From Mycolicibacterium chlorophenolicum (GTDB lineage Bacteria > Actinomycetota > Actinomycetes > Mycobacteriales > Mycobacteriaceae), in contig NZ_JYNL01000064.1 of assembly GCF_001044235.1 (NCBI RefSeq), positions 959,096-1,023,095 on the forward strand: DNA of 64,000 bases, read 5' to 3'. The notes under the pieces are model-generated. The model was not told the DNA's origin and did not search any database. It saw nothing but the letters and a program-made list of their open reading frames with translations. The position numbers and the translations under genes are program-made. Of the stretch, positions 8,847 to 17,436 are shown one piece after another. How positions within the stretch are numbered: the first letter of the stretch is position 1; each line of letters opens with the position of its first letter.

Positions 8847-10141
8847 TGGCGGTCGATGGTGAGCGTCAAAAAGTGCGCCGAGCACGAGATGCACGGGTCG
8901 TGATTGCGGATCGACCGCTCACACAGTGCCGTCAGCGCAGCGTCGTCGAGCGTCAGGTTCGCCCCGACCAGCAGCGCCATCTCGTGCTCGATCGCGCCCT
9001 GGTTCTGCGAGGTCGGCGGAATCATCGTCGCCGCCCGCACCAGTCCGTGGTTGTCGATCTCGTAGCGGTGGTAGAGCAGACCTCGGGGTGCCTCGCTGAC
9101 GCCGTGGCCGATCCCCGCCCGGGCCGGAACGTCGACCGACGGCCGCGGCGGCACCTCGTAGTTCTCGACGATCCGCAGCGCCTCTTCGACCGCGTACAAC
9201 ACCTCGACCGCGCGTACCACGATGCTGCGAAACGGGTTACGGCACTGCGGTCCGAGCCCGGCATCGGCGGCTGCCTGCGCCGCGAGCGGCGAGAGCCGCG
9301 ACGAGTTCAGCGAGTACCGCGCCAGCGGTCCGGTGAGATAGCGGCCTCCGTCCAACGTGGCCTGCAGCGCAGTGGAATGCGGCACCTGCTCTTCCACGAC
9401 ATGGTCGGCGAAGTCGCGCACGGCGAAGGCGCTTCCCGCGCTGCGCGCGATCGTCCCGTTCTCGATCGGGTAGCGGTCCGGAAGGGTCAACGCCAGGAAC
9501 TCGTGGTCGAACTCGGCATCGGGAAAGTCGAGCCGGGCGGTCTGGGCAACGGTGTACAGCGCGTCATCGATTGCGCGGCGCAGCATCTCGGCCAACGGCC
9601 GCATCTGAGCGGGCGTCGGCGTCGCGTAGAACCCGCCGAGCTTCACGTTGACCGGATGGATCGCGCGTCCACCGATCTGCTCCATCAACCGATTACCGGC
9701 CTTCTTCAGCGCCAGTCCGCGCTCGACCAGCTGCGGGTGGTCGGCGGCCATCGTCACCACGTCGGGGTAGCCGAGGAAGTCGGGCAGGTGCAGCAGGAAG
9801 ATGTGCAGGGCGTGGCTGTGGATCCACTCTCCGCAGTACAGCAGCCGGCGCAGCGCCACCAGCTGGGGGTCGATCGTCACCCCGCAGGCGTCCTCGATCG
9901 CGTTGCAGGCGCTGACCTGGTAGGCGACCGGGCAGATACCGCACACGCGGGCGGTGATGTCGGGCGGTTCGGTGTAGGCCCGGCCGCGCAGGAACGCCTC
10001 GAAGAACCGCGGCGCCTCGTAGATGTTGAGCTCGACGTGCTCGACCACGCCGTCGGTCAGCGTGACGTTCAGAGCGCCTTCGCCTTCGACGCGGGTGAGC
10101 GCGCCGACGGTGAGTGTCCGGGTTTCCCGATCCTCGGTCAT
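8843..10141 (-). CDS. hyhL: Group 3b-type [NiFe]-hydrogenase large (catalytic) subunit
   Basis: A 432-residue large subunit holding the NiFe active site. The N-terminal ligand motif RVCGICP gives Cys67 and Cys70; the C-terminal motif DPCISCSAH gives Cys417 and Cys420, followed by a 9-residue tail after His423 that the adjacent protease is expected to remove. All four nickel ligands are present. The ATG at 10141 overlaps the small-subunit stop (ATGA). With a ferredoxin-type and a flavin subunit in the same operon this is a soluble NAD(P)-linked bidirectional enzyme like the Hyh hydrogenase of M. smegmatis. I assign the subgroup from operon composition and recalled motif similarity. Confidence 0.93.
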   Translation of the reverse strand: MTEDRETRTLTVGALTRVEGEGALNVTLTDGVVEHVELNIYEAPRFFEAFLRGRAYTEPPDITARVCGICPVAYQVSACNAIEDACGVTIDPQLVALRRLLYCGEWIHSHALHIFLLHLPDFLGYPDVVTMAADHPQLVERGLALKKAGNRLMEQIGGRAIHPVNVKLGGFYATPTPAQMRPLAEMLRRAIDDALYTVAQTARLDFPDAEFDHEFLALTLPDRYPIENGTIARSAGSAFAVRDFADHVVEEQVPHSTALQATLDGGRYLTGPLARYSLNSSRLSPLAAQAAADAGLGPQCRNPFRSIVVRAVEVLYAVEEALRIVENYEVPPRPSVDVPARAGIGHGVSEAPRGLLYHRYEIDNHGLVRAATMIPPTSQNQGAIEHEMALLVGANLTLDDAALTALCERSIRNHDPCISCSAHFLTLTIDRQ

Positions 10142-10896
10142 GTGTCGTTCCGTTCCGCGGCGAAGCGGGTGGCGTTGAAGGTGTGGAACACCCGCTCCAC
10201 GTCGTCGCCGGACATGCCGTCGCGGTGCAGCAGCGGGATCAACGCGGCGGTGTTGGGGGTGGCGGCCGGGCCGAAGCAGCCGTAGCAGCCGCGATGGAAC
10301 GACGGGCACAGCGCGCCGCACCCGGCGTGGGTCACCGGCCCCAGACACGGGGTCCCGTGGGCGACGACCACGCAGGTCACTCCGCGCATCTTGCATTCGG
10401 TGCACACGGTTTTGGCGGGCAGCCGTGGTTTGCGGCCGACCAGCAGCGCCGCCAGTGTCTCGAGCAGTTGCCCGCGGTCGATCGGGCATCCCTGCAGTTG
10501 GTAGTCGACCTGTACGTGCGCGGATGCCGGCGTCGAGGTGGCCAGCGTGTCGATGTAGTCGGGCTGCGCGTAGACCACGGAGGTGAACTCGTCGATGTCG
10601 GCGAAGTTGCGCAGCGCCTGGATGCCGCCGCCGGTGGCGCAGGCGCCGATGGTGACGAGAATCCGCGACTGCTCGCGGATCTCGGTGATCCGGCGCTCGT
10701 CGGCGGCGGTGGTGATGGAACCTTCGACGAGCGAGACGTCGTAGGGACCGGTCATGATCGCGCTGGACGCCTCGAGGAAGGTGGCGATCCGGATCTGGCC
10801 TGCGAGGGTCAGCAGCTCGTCCTCGCAGTCGAGCAGCGTCAGCTGGCAGCCGTCGCATGACGCGAACTTCCACACGGCCAGGCTGGGAACGGTCAT
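10138..10896 (-). CDS. hyhS: [NiFe]-hydrogenase small subunit
   Basis: A 252-residue small subunit that carries Fe-S clusters passing electrons from the NiFe site. The N-terminal CDGCQ (Cys14, Cys17) and the later GAC and GCYGC motifs match the proximal [4Fe-4S] ligands of the family. There is no twin-arginine signal, so the enzyme is cytoplasmic, as expected for group 3. The ATG at 10896 overlaps the stop of the flavin subunit by one base; the frame is open further upstream but without homology. Cysteines in CTECKMRGVTC suggest the extra region typical of short group 3 small subunits. Confidence 0.92.
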   Translation of the reverse strand: MTVPSLAVWKFASCDGCQLTLLDCEDELLTLAGQIRIATFLEASSAIMTGPYDVSLVEGSITTAADERRITEIREQSRILVTIGACATGGGIQALRNFADIDEFTSVVYAQPDYIDTLATSTPASAHVQVDYQLQGCPIDRGQLLETLAALLVGRKPRLPAKTVCTECKMRGVTCVVVAHGTPCLGPVTHAGCGALCPSFHRGCYGCFGPAATPNTAALIPLLHRDGMSGDDVERVFHTFNATRFAAERNDT

Positions 10897-11747
10897 CACA
10901 ACTCCCTGATCCGCAGCAGTGGTTCCGCGACGTCGTAACCGACAACCGGTCCGTCCCGGCACAGCAGCAACGGCCCCAGCTGGCAGTGCCCGCACCAGCC
11001 GACGCCGCACTGCATGTTGCGCTCGAGCGACACGCGGATGTCGTTGCGCGCCATGCCCTTCCTGATGAGTTCTGTCGCGCCGTTGCGCATCATCACCTCC
11101 GGGCCGCACAGGAACGCGGTGGTGACGCCCGGGCGCAGCGGTAGCCGGCGCAGCGGTCCGGTGACGAAACCGACCTCACCGGGCCAGCCCTGTACCGGCA
11201 CGTCGACGGTCAGATGCACCTCGAGGTCGTCGCGCTGCGCCCAGGCATCGAGTTCGGCGGTGAAGAGGAAGTCGTCGCGCGAGCGTGCGCCGGCGATGAG
11301 CGTGACGCGGCCGAAGCGGTGACGGTCGCGCAGGGCGGCGATCACGACGGGGCGCAGCGGCGCCAACCCGACACCGCCCGCGACGATCACCAGGTCGCGC
11401 CCTGCGGCGTCCGGCACAGCCCAACTCGTGCCGAACGGGCCGCGCAACCCGATCACCGTCCCGGGCTCGGCGTCGTGCAGTTTCCGGCTGACCGCGCCCA
11501 CGGCGCGAATGGTGTGGGTGATCGTGGCGTCCGGCGCCTCGGGAGCCCCGCTCACCGAGATCGCCACCTCACCGACCCCGAAGGCGTACATCATCATGAA
11601 CTCGCCCGGAGCGGGTGACGGCAGCGCCTCCGCCACGGGCGCCAGGCGCAAGGTCGCCGAGTCCCGGTTCTCGGCCACGCGGCTGAGCACCCGGTAGGGC
11701 ACCGGCGCCATCGTGTGGCGGCGCGCCACGGTGGCGGTCTCAGTCAT
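10896..11747 (-). CDS. hyhG: Hydrogenase FAD/NAD(P)-binding gamma subunit
   Basis: A 283-residue oxidoreductase of the ferredoxin-NADP reductase/dihydroorotate dehydrogenase electron-transfer type. It has an N-terminal FAD-binding barrel, a nucleotide-binding domain with VAGGVGLAPLRP near residue 125 and AGARSRDDF, and a C-terminal CGVGWCGHC...C cluster that holds a [2Fe-2S] centre. It connects the hydrogenase to NAD(P)H. It overlaps the upstream beta subunit by 8 bases and the small subunit by 1 base, so the operon is tightly coupled. The same fold occurs in sulfhydrogenase (sulfur reductase) gamma subunits. Confidence 0.9.
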   Translation of the reverse strand: MTETATVARRHTMAPVPYRVLSRVAENRDSATLRLAPVAEALPSPAPGEFMMMYAFGVGEVAISVSGAPEAPDATITHTIRAVGAVSRKLHDAEPGTVIGLRGPFGTSWAVPDAAGRDLVIVAGGVGLAPLRPVVIAALRDRHRFGRVTLIAGARSRDDFLFTAELDAWAQRDDLEVHLTVDVPVQGWPGEVGFVTGPLRRLPLRPGVTTAFLCGPEVMMRNGATELIRKGMARNDIRVSLERNMQCGVGWCGHCQLGPLLLCRDGPVVGYDVAEPLLRIREL

Positions 11748-12840
11748 CGTCGGCCTGCTCTGCGAAGGTCGCCATCTCCTCGGTGATGTCGATGCCGGTG
11801 GGGCACCAGGCGATACAGCGTCCGCATCCGACGCACCCCGAGGTCCCGAACTGGTCGTGCCAGGTGCCGAGCTTGTGGGTCAGCCAGTGTCGATAGCGTG
11901 AGGGAGGTGACTGCCGGACACTGCCCTCGTGGACGAACGTGAAATCCATCTCGAAGCACGACGCCCACGTCGACCACCGCTCGGCGTGCGTGCCGGTGAG
12001 GTCGGTGACGTCCTCGACGCTGGTGCAGAAGCAGGTCGGGCACACCATGGTGCAGTTGCCGCAGGTCAGGCACCGCGAGGCCACCTCGTCCCAGTGCGGT
12101 GATTCCCGGGATTCGATCAGCAGCGCCCGCAGATCGCCCTCGGGCATCTGCCGGCCCATGTGGCCGGCGGCGTCGGCGACTTCGGCTCGGGCGGAATCGA
12201 TCTCGCCGGCGTTGGGCTCACGGCGTGCCAGTCGGTCCAGCACGTCGGCGCCTGCGGCGCTCCCGACGTCGACGACATAGCGTCGGCCGTCCGGACCGGT
12301 GCGTTCGGTCAGGCCCAGGTCGTACCCCGGACCGGCGGCGGGGCCGGTGCCCATCGACGCGCAGAAGCACAGCCCTCCTGGCTCGGTGCAGTTGACCGCG
12401 ACGACGAACGCGCGTCCCAAGCGGCCGGTGAAGGCGCGGTCGGGGTGGGCGCCGGCGCCGAGGACTCCGTTGAGGGTGGCGATCGCGGCCAGGTCGCAGC
12501 CCCGCACGCCGAGGAAGGCGTACCGCGGGATCTCCTCGGTGAGCTCGCCGTCGGAGGACCACACCTGCTGGCGGGCAGGATGCAGGAACTGCTTCCAGGA
12601 CTGCGGGCCGGCCGAATGGCCGAACACCGCATCGTCGTCGCGTCGGCGCAGTCGATACTGCCCGGGCGCGACGTCGACGCCCCACCCGGCCGGCAGGTCG
12701 TCGGCGCTGTCGAGTTCGTCGAGCACGATCGCGTTGTCGGACACCGTCGGTCCCACAACGCGATATCCGAGCTCCTGCAGGACCGACACCAGCTGCTGCA
12801 GCCCCGCGGCGTCGATCACCGCCACATCCATGTCCGCCAT
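11740..12840 (-). CDS. hyhB: Hydrogenase iron-sulfur beta subunit (4Fe-4S dicluster)
   Basis: A 366-residue electron-transfer subunit, first in the operon. The N-terminal half is the hydrogenase/sulfur-reductase beta domain; the C-terminal part has two ferredoxin-like clusters, CLTCGNCTMVCPTC near residue 257 and CVGCGRCIAWCPTG near residue 335. It bridges the small subunit and the flavin subunit. The divergent promoter upstream contains a DosR-like box. Homologues in M. smegmatis (Hyh) are known to be induced by hypoxia, so the same control is likely here. Confidence 0.9.
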   Translation of the reverse strand: MADMDVAVIDAAGLQQLVSVLQELGYRVVGPTVSDNAIVLDELDSADDLPAGWGVDVAPGQYRLRRRDDDAVFGHSAGPQSWKQFLHPARQQVWSSDGELTEEIPRYAFLGVRGCDLAAIATLNGVLGAGAHPDRAFTGRLGRAFVVAVNCTEPGGLCFCASMGTGPAAGPGYDLGLTERTGPDGRRYVVDVGSAAGADVLDRLARREPNAGEIDSARAEVADAAGHMGRQMPEGDLRALLIESRESPHWDEVASRCLTCGNCTMVCPTCFCTSVEDVTDLTGTHAERWSTWASCFEMDFTFVHEGSVRQSPPSRYRHWLTHKLGTWHDQFGTSGCVGCGRCIAWCPTGIDITEEMATFAEQADDD

Positions 12841-12886
12841 CGTGCGCCGTCCCCGCGGCGGTGCCCAGTGCCTGCGGCCTGTCGAA

Positions 12887-12906
12887 GTGGGGCCGAAAGT
12901 CCCTAA
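12887..12906. promoter_or_regulatory. DosR box in the hydrogenase/pyruvate-kinase divergent promoter
   Basis: GTGGGGCCGAAAGTCCCTAA matches about 16 of 20 positions of the DosR consensus TTSGGGACTWWAGTCCCSAA, including the complete GTCCC half and the GGG half. It is centred about 46-66 bases from both divergent starts (12840 minus, 12951 plus), so one site could activate both units. Confidence 0.75.
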
Positions 12907-12950
12907 CTGAGTTCATCGGCCGGTAACCCGCGCCCGATAGCGTCGGACCG

Positions 12951-14810
12951 ATGTCACTGTCGCGAGAAGTGGGGTCTGCCGCGGGTGGCGACACCCAGTC
13001 CGAACTCGCACGTCTGGTCGAGCGGCTCGACAATCTGCTCGAGCGGCTCGCGGCCGCAGAGGCGGAATGGTCCGACCGGATCAGTGCCGCCGCACCCGAG
13101 TATCGGTCCAGCGCCCGAAATCTGGCGCACTACTGGGCAATTCGCGAGATCGATCTCCGCGACCTGCAGCAACGCCTCGCTCACTTCGGGCTGTCGTCGC
13201 TCGGTCGCAGTGAACCCCACGTCGAGGCCACCCTGCGCCTGGTCCGGTCCGCCCTGCTCGCCATGCTCGAGGATTCCTGGTGCCCGCCCTCACCGTCGGC
13301 CATCGGCCCCGAGGAAGGCCGCGAGCTGCTGGCCGCCCGTACCGCCGCTCTGCTGGGACCGGTTCCGGTCTCGCGGGAGACCCGCATCATGGTCACGCTT
13401 CCGTCCGCGGCGGCCGTCGACGCGGATCTGGTCGAGCGACTGGTGCGGCGCGGCATGGACGTCGCGCGGATCAATTGCGCCCACGATGACCCCGCCGCCT
13501 GGCGCGCGATGGCCGCGCACGTGCGCGCCGCGAACGTCACAGCAGCGCGCACGTGCCTGATCGCGATGGATCTGGCGGGGCCGAAGGTGCGTACCGGGCC
13601 GATCACGCCTGGTCCCGCGGTGGTCAAGCTGCGACCGCACCGCGATGCGCTGGGGCATGTCGTTGCGCCGGGCCGCGCCTGGTTCACGGCTGACGACCGC
13701 ATGATCCCGGCCGTGGCGCCGGACATGACGACCGTGCCGGTCACCGCGGAGTGGCTGGCGCGTCGGCGGATCGGTGACGTGCTGCGCGTGCGGGACACCC
13801 GTGGAGCGACGAGGACGCTGAGGCTGACCGACGTCGCCGACGGCGGTGCTGTCGCCTGCTCGGACCGCACGGTGTATCTGGCCACCGGCACCGTGGTGCG
13901 AGTCGACGGGTGCGACGATCCGACCGAGATCGGCGCGCTGCCCGAACGGGAGCAGTATCTGGTGCTGCGACCCGGTGACACGCTGACGGTGGACAGGGAC
14001 TGCGCCGCCGTTCCGCCGGGCTCAGGGCGGATCGGGTGCACGCTGCCCGACGTCTTCACCCACGCGCGCGCAGGGGAATCGATCTTCTTCGACGACGGTC
14101 GAATCGGCGCCACGATCGTCGCGGTGAGACCCGACGCGCTGCAAGTACGGATCGACCGCGCCTCGCCTCGTGGATCGAAATTGCGTGCGGGCAAGGGGAT
14201 CAACCTGCCGGACACGGTGCTACCGGTGCCGGCACTGACCGACAAAGACATCGACGACCTGGCATCGGTCGTCGAGATCGCCGACCTGGTGGAGATGTCC
14301 TTCGTCCAGGATCCGGCCGACGTACGGCATCTGCACCATCTGCTCGCCCAGTTGGGCGGGGACCGTGTCGGCGTGGTCCTCAAGATCGAGACCAGACGCG
14401 CGTTCGAGCGCCTCCCGGATCTGCTCGCCACCGCGATGCGCCGGCCGTCGGTCGGGGTGATGATCGCGCGCGGGGACCTGGCGGTGGAGGTGGGTTACGA
14501 GCGGCTGGCCGAACTGCAGGAGGAGATCCTGTGGTTGTGCGAGGCCGCGCATCTCCCGGTGATCTGGGCCACCCAGGTGCTCGAGCAGCTCGCCACGAGT
14601 GGAGTGCCGTCGCGGGCCGAGATCAGCGATGCTGCGATGGGCGAGCGCGCCGAGTGCGTGATGCTGAACAAGGGCGCGCACGTCGAAGACGCCGTCGTCG
14701 TGCTCGACGACATCCTCAGCCGGATGGCTGAGCATCACTTCAAGAAGAACGCGCTGCTACCGCAGCTGCATTCGTGGTACCCGGTCGAGTGCTCGGGGTC
14801 CCCGAAATGA
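12951..14810 (+). CDS. Atypical pyruvate kinase with N-terminal extension and no C-terminal domain
   Basis: A 619-residue protein. Residues 1-135 are a predicted helical extension with no family assignment. Residues 143-590 form a pyruvate kinase barrel with an enlarged B domain (about 216-415). Catalytic residues are kept: RIN (Arg173, Asn175), DLAGPKVRTG (207-216), catalytic Lys478 in KIE with Glu480, ARGDL (506-510) and Thr541 in ATQ. The usual SHG is AHD, and the regulatory C domain is absent. It should convert PEP and ADP to pyruvate and ATP, but the lack of effector domain suggests constitutive activity or another phosphotransfer role. It lies divergent from the hydrogenase operon and shares the DosR-like promoter. 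Confidence 0.85.
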   Translation: MSLSREVGSAAGGDTQSELARLVERLDNLLERLAAAEAEWSDRISAAAPEYRSSARNLAHYWAIREIDLRDLQQRLAHFGLSSLGRSEPHVEATLRLVRSALLAMLEDSWCPPSPSAIGPEEGRELLAARTAALLGPVPVSRETRIMVTLPSAAAVDADLVERLVRRGMDVARINCAHDDPAAWRAMAAHVRAANVTAARTCLIAMDLAGPKVRTGPITPGPAVVKLRPHRDALGHVVAPGRAWFTADDRMIPAVAPDMTTVPVTAEWLARRRIGDVLRVRDTRGATRTLRLTDVADGGAVACSDRTVYLATGTVVRVDGCDDPTEIGALPEREQYLVLRPGDTLTVDRDCAAVPPGSGRIGCTLPDVFTHARAGESIFFDDGRIGATIVAVRPDALQVRIDRASPRGSKLRAGKGINLPDTVLPVPALTDKDIDDLASVVEIADLVEMSFVQDPADVRHLHHLLAQLGGDRVGVVLKIETRRAFERLPDLLATAMRRPSVGVMIARGDLAVEVGYERLAELQEEILWLCEAAHLPVIWATQVLEQLATSGVPSRAEISDAAMGERAECVMLNKGAHVEDAVVVLDDILSRMAEHHFKKNALLPQLHSWYPVECSGSPK

Positions 14811-14827
14811 GGGACTTTGGGCCGCAT
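14808..14827. promoter_or_regulatory. DosR-like half-site upstream of the pyridoxamine-oxidase-like gene
   Basis: A perfect left half GGGACTTT at 14811-14818 sits in a 20-mer with about 14 of 20 matches to the DosR consensus. It lies just after the pyruvate kinase stop codon and 33 bases before the ATG at 14860. The right half is poor, so affinity would be lower than for the 12887 site. Confidence 0.45.
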
Positions 14828-14859
14828 CGCGCCGGTTCGCGGCGCGGTTAGTGTCAGCT

Positions 14860-15294
14860 ATGTCCCAAGAAACCGCGCCGGTTTCGGTGCTGCCGGAGTC
14901 GGAATGCTGGAAACACCTCTCGAGTGTGTCGCTCGGACGACTGGTCACCAGCGTCGACGGTCATCCGGCGATCTTCCCCGTGAACTTCGCGGTGCAGAAC
15001 CGCTCGATCCTGTTCCGCACCGCCGAGGGCACCAAACTCGTCAGCGCCGCGATCAACAGCACCGTGCTGTTCGAGGCGGATGACCACACCGTCGTCGACG
15101 GCTGGAGCGTCATCGTCAAGGGCACCGCCCGCTCACTGCGCAGCGACGAGGAGATCGCCGAAGCCGACGCCGCGAACCTGCTGCCGTGGACGGCGACGGC
15201 CAAGACCCACTACGTGCGGATCCGTCCGCTCAGCGTGACGGGGCGGCACTTCGCGTTCGGCGCCGAGCCGGACCGCGTTCGCGAGCAGGCATAG
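14860..15294 (+). CDS. Pyridoxamine 5'-phosphate oxidase-like flavin-binding protein
   Basis: A 144-residue split-barrel protein of the pyridoxamine 5'-phosphate oxidase-like family, related to Rv3129-type proteins that belong to the dormancy regulon. Signature stretches are GRLVTSVDGHPAIFPVNFAV near residues 27-46 and ILFRTAEGTKL near residue 51. Small members bind FMN, F420 or haem; the cofactor cannot be decided here. The ATG at 14860 is chosen over an in-frame GTG at 14851 because it is the better start codon; the ribosome site is weak for both. A DosR-like half-site lies upstream. Confidence 0.75.
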   Translation: MSQETAPVSVLPESECWKHLSSVSLGRLVTSVDGHPAIFPVNFAVQNRSILFRTAEGTKLVSAAINSTVLFEADDHTVVDGWSVIVKGTARSLRSDEEIAEADAANLLPWTATAKTHYVRIRPLSVTGRHFAFGAEPDRVREQA

Positions 15295-15314
15295 CCGGGC
15301 GAACGGCTCTGTGC

Positions 15315-15334
15315 GGGGTGACTTCCGTCCCTAT
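15315..15334. promoter_or_regulatory. DosR-like box upstream of the phosphoribosyltransferase/esterase gene
   Basis: GGGGTGACTTCCGTCCCTAT matches 13 of 20 consensus positions but keeps GACTT and a full GTCCC half, very like the hspX-type boxes. It lies 57 bases upstream of the ATG at 15391, the usual distance for DosR-activated promoters. Confidence 0.55.
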
Positions 15335-15390
15335 CCGGCGACCAGCTGCGGTGATCGGATGGAACGGAGGCCACCGAACGGAGAACGACG

Positions 15391-17436
15391 ATGACGACGG
15401 CACGACGAAGGACGGGGGAGTCGCCCAGGCAGGTTTTCCGCGATCGACGCGAGGCCGGCAAGGTGTTGGCCGGTCTGCTGGGCTCATACCGCGGTAGAGA
15501 CGACGTCGTCGTCCTCGGCCTGGCCCGTGGCGGAGTTCCGGTGGCCTGGGAAGTCGCTGCGGCACTGGGTGTTCCGTTGGACACGTTCATCGTCCGGAAA
15601 TTGGGCGCACCGGGCCGCGACGAATTCGCCATGGGCGCACTCGCGACCGGCGGACGGGTCGTCGTCAACGACGACGTCATCCGCGCGCTGGGCGTGACGC
15701 CACAGCAGTTGCGCGACGTCGCCGAACGCGAAGGCCGGGAACTGGTGCGGCGCGAGGCGGCCTACCGGGGCGGCCGGCCACCGCTGGAACTCGCGGGACA
15801 GACGGTCATCCTCGTCGACGACGGTCTCGCGACCGGTGCGAGCATGATGGCCGCGGTCCAAGCGCTGCGCGACAGGGATCCGGCCGAGATCGTCATCGCC
15901 GTCCCGGCTGCACCGGAATCGACGTGCCGGGAGTTCATGGCGATCGTCGACGACGTCGTGTGCGCGTCGATGCCCACACCATTCCTCGCCGTCGGCGAAT
16001 CATTCTGGGACTTCAGCCAGGTCGGCGACGACGAGGTGCGCCAGCTGCTGGCGACGCCCACCGTCGGCATCGGCACCGCGCGCCTCCGGGTCGCAGAGAC
16101 TGCGGCCGAGGTGCTGCGCCGCTGCGTCGTCGACGCCCCTTCGGGGGTGCCGCCGCGCGAGGCGCTCGAGGAAGTCGTCGGCGATGCCCGCATCGTTCTG
16201 ATCGGTGAGAGCTCCCACGGCACAGAGGATTTCTACCGGGCGCGGGCCGAGATCACGAAGTGGCTGATCGAGGAGAAGGGATTCTGCGCGGTGGCCGCGG
16301 AAGCGGACTGGCCCGACGCCTACCGGGTGAACCGCTACGTGCGCGGCCAGGGCCTCGATGCGTCGGCCGATCAGGCGTTGAGCGGGTTCGAGCGCTTCCC
16401 GGCCTGGATGTGGCGCAACACCGTGGTGGCCGAGTTCGTGGATTGGCTGCGCGCGCACAACTCCCGGAAGCGCACCGACGGTGGGGAGCAGGCCGGCTTC
16501 TACGGCCTGGACCTCTACAGCCTGCACCGGTCGATGCGCGAGGTGGTTCGCTACCTGGAGAACATCGACCCGGCAGCCGCCGCCCGGGCCAAAGAGAGGT
16601 ACGCGTGCTTCGACCACACCTCGGCCGACGATGGCCAGGCCTACGGCTTCGCGGCGGCCTTCGGGGCCGGGCTGTCCTGTGAGCGCCAGGCGATCGAACA
16701 GCTCGTCGAGTTGCAGCGCCATGCGCTGGACTACGCCCGCCGGGACGGACTGCTGGCCGAGGACGAGTTGTTCTATGCGCGGCAGAACGCGCTGACCGTC
16801 CGCAACGCTGAGGTCTATTACCGGGCGATGTTCGGCGGCCGGGTCACCTCCTGGAATCTGCGCGACCGGCACATGGCGCAGACACTCTCCGCCCTTCTCA
16901 CTCACCTGGATCGCCGCAACGGCTCGGAGCCCGCGCGGATCGTGGTGTGGGCGCACAACTCTCACGTCGGTGACGCTCGGGCGACCGAGGTCGGTTCGGA
17001 CGGCCAGCTCACCCTCGGGCAGCTGGTGCGGGAGTCCTATGCCGAGGCGTCCCGGCTGATCGGCTTCACCACCTACACCGGCACCGTCACGGCGGCCTCA
17101 GAGTGGGGTGGCATCGCCGAGCGAAAGGTCGTGCGTCCGGCCCTGAACGGAAGTGTCGAAGAGTTGTTCCACGAGGTGTCCCCATCCGCATTCCTGGTGT
17201 CGGCCGCGATCAGCCGCGCTGCCGCCGCCCCGTTGGACGTCGCCCGGCTCGGCAGGGCGATCGGCGTGATCTACCGGCCGGACACCGAACGACAGAGCCA
17301 CTACTACCACGTCCGGCCGGGGGACCAATTCGACGCGGTCATCCACATCGACAGGACGACGGCGCTGGAACCGCTCGAGGTCACCAGCACGTGGGTGGCC
17401 GGCGAGAATCCCGAGACCTACCCCACGGGCCTGTGA
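15391..17436 (+). CDS. Phosphoribosyltransferase - erythromycin esterase-like fusion (Rv2030c-like)
   Basis: A 681-residue two-domain protein, the same length I recall for M. tuberculosis Rv2030c. Residues 1-220 are a type I phosphoribosyltransferase with the PRPP loop VILVDDGLATGAS (139-151). Residues 255-670 are an erythromycin-esterase-like domain beginning IVLIGESSHGTEDF, which holds the conserved Glu-His pair. Its substrate is unknown; the family name does not imply macrolide resistance. It is followed by pfkB with a GTGA overlap, the same pair as Rv2030c-Rv2029c in the dormancy regulon, and a DosR-like box lies upstream. RBS GGAGAACGACG precedes the ATG. Confidence 0.88.
   Translation: MTTARRRTGESPRQVFRDRREAGKVLAGLLGSYRGRDDVVVLGLARGGVPVAWEVAAALGVPLDTFIVRKLGAPGRDEFAMGALATGGRVVVNDDVIRALGVTPQQLRDVAEREGRELVRREAAYRGGRPPLELAGQTVILVDDGLATGASMMAAVQALRDRDPAEIVIAVPAAPESTCREFMAIVDDVVCASMPTPFLAVGESFWDFSQVGDDEVRQLLATPTVGIGTARLRVAETAAEVLRRCVVDAPSGVPPREALEEVVGDARIVLIGESSHGTEDFYRARAEITKWLIEEKGFCAVAAEADWPDAYRVNRYVRGQGLDASADQALSGFERFPAWMWRNTVVAEFVDWLRAHNSRKRTDGGEQAGFYGLDLYSLHRSMREVVRYLENIDPAAAARAKERYACFDHTSADDGQAYGFAAAFGAGLSCERQAIEQLVELQRHALDYARRDGLLAEDELFYARQNALTVRNAEVYYRAMFGGRVTSWNLRDRHMAQTLSALLTHLDRRNGSEPARIVVWAHNSHVGDARATEVGSDGQLTLGQLVRESYAEASRLIGFTTYTGTVTAASEWGGIAERKVVRPALNGSVEELFHEVSPSAFLVSAAISRAAAAPLDVARLGRAIGVIYRPDTERQSHYYHVRPGDQFDAVIHIDRTTALEPLEVTSTWVAGENPETYPTGL

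Noticed and set aside
15391..17436. Macrolide resistance by erythromycin esterase
   Set aside because: The domain is fused to a phosphoribosyltransferase and belongs to the dormancy-associated Rv2030c group; no evidence for macrolide hydrolysis.
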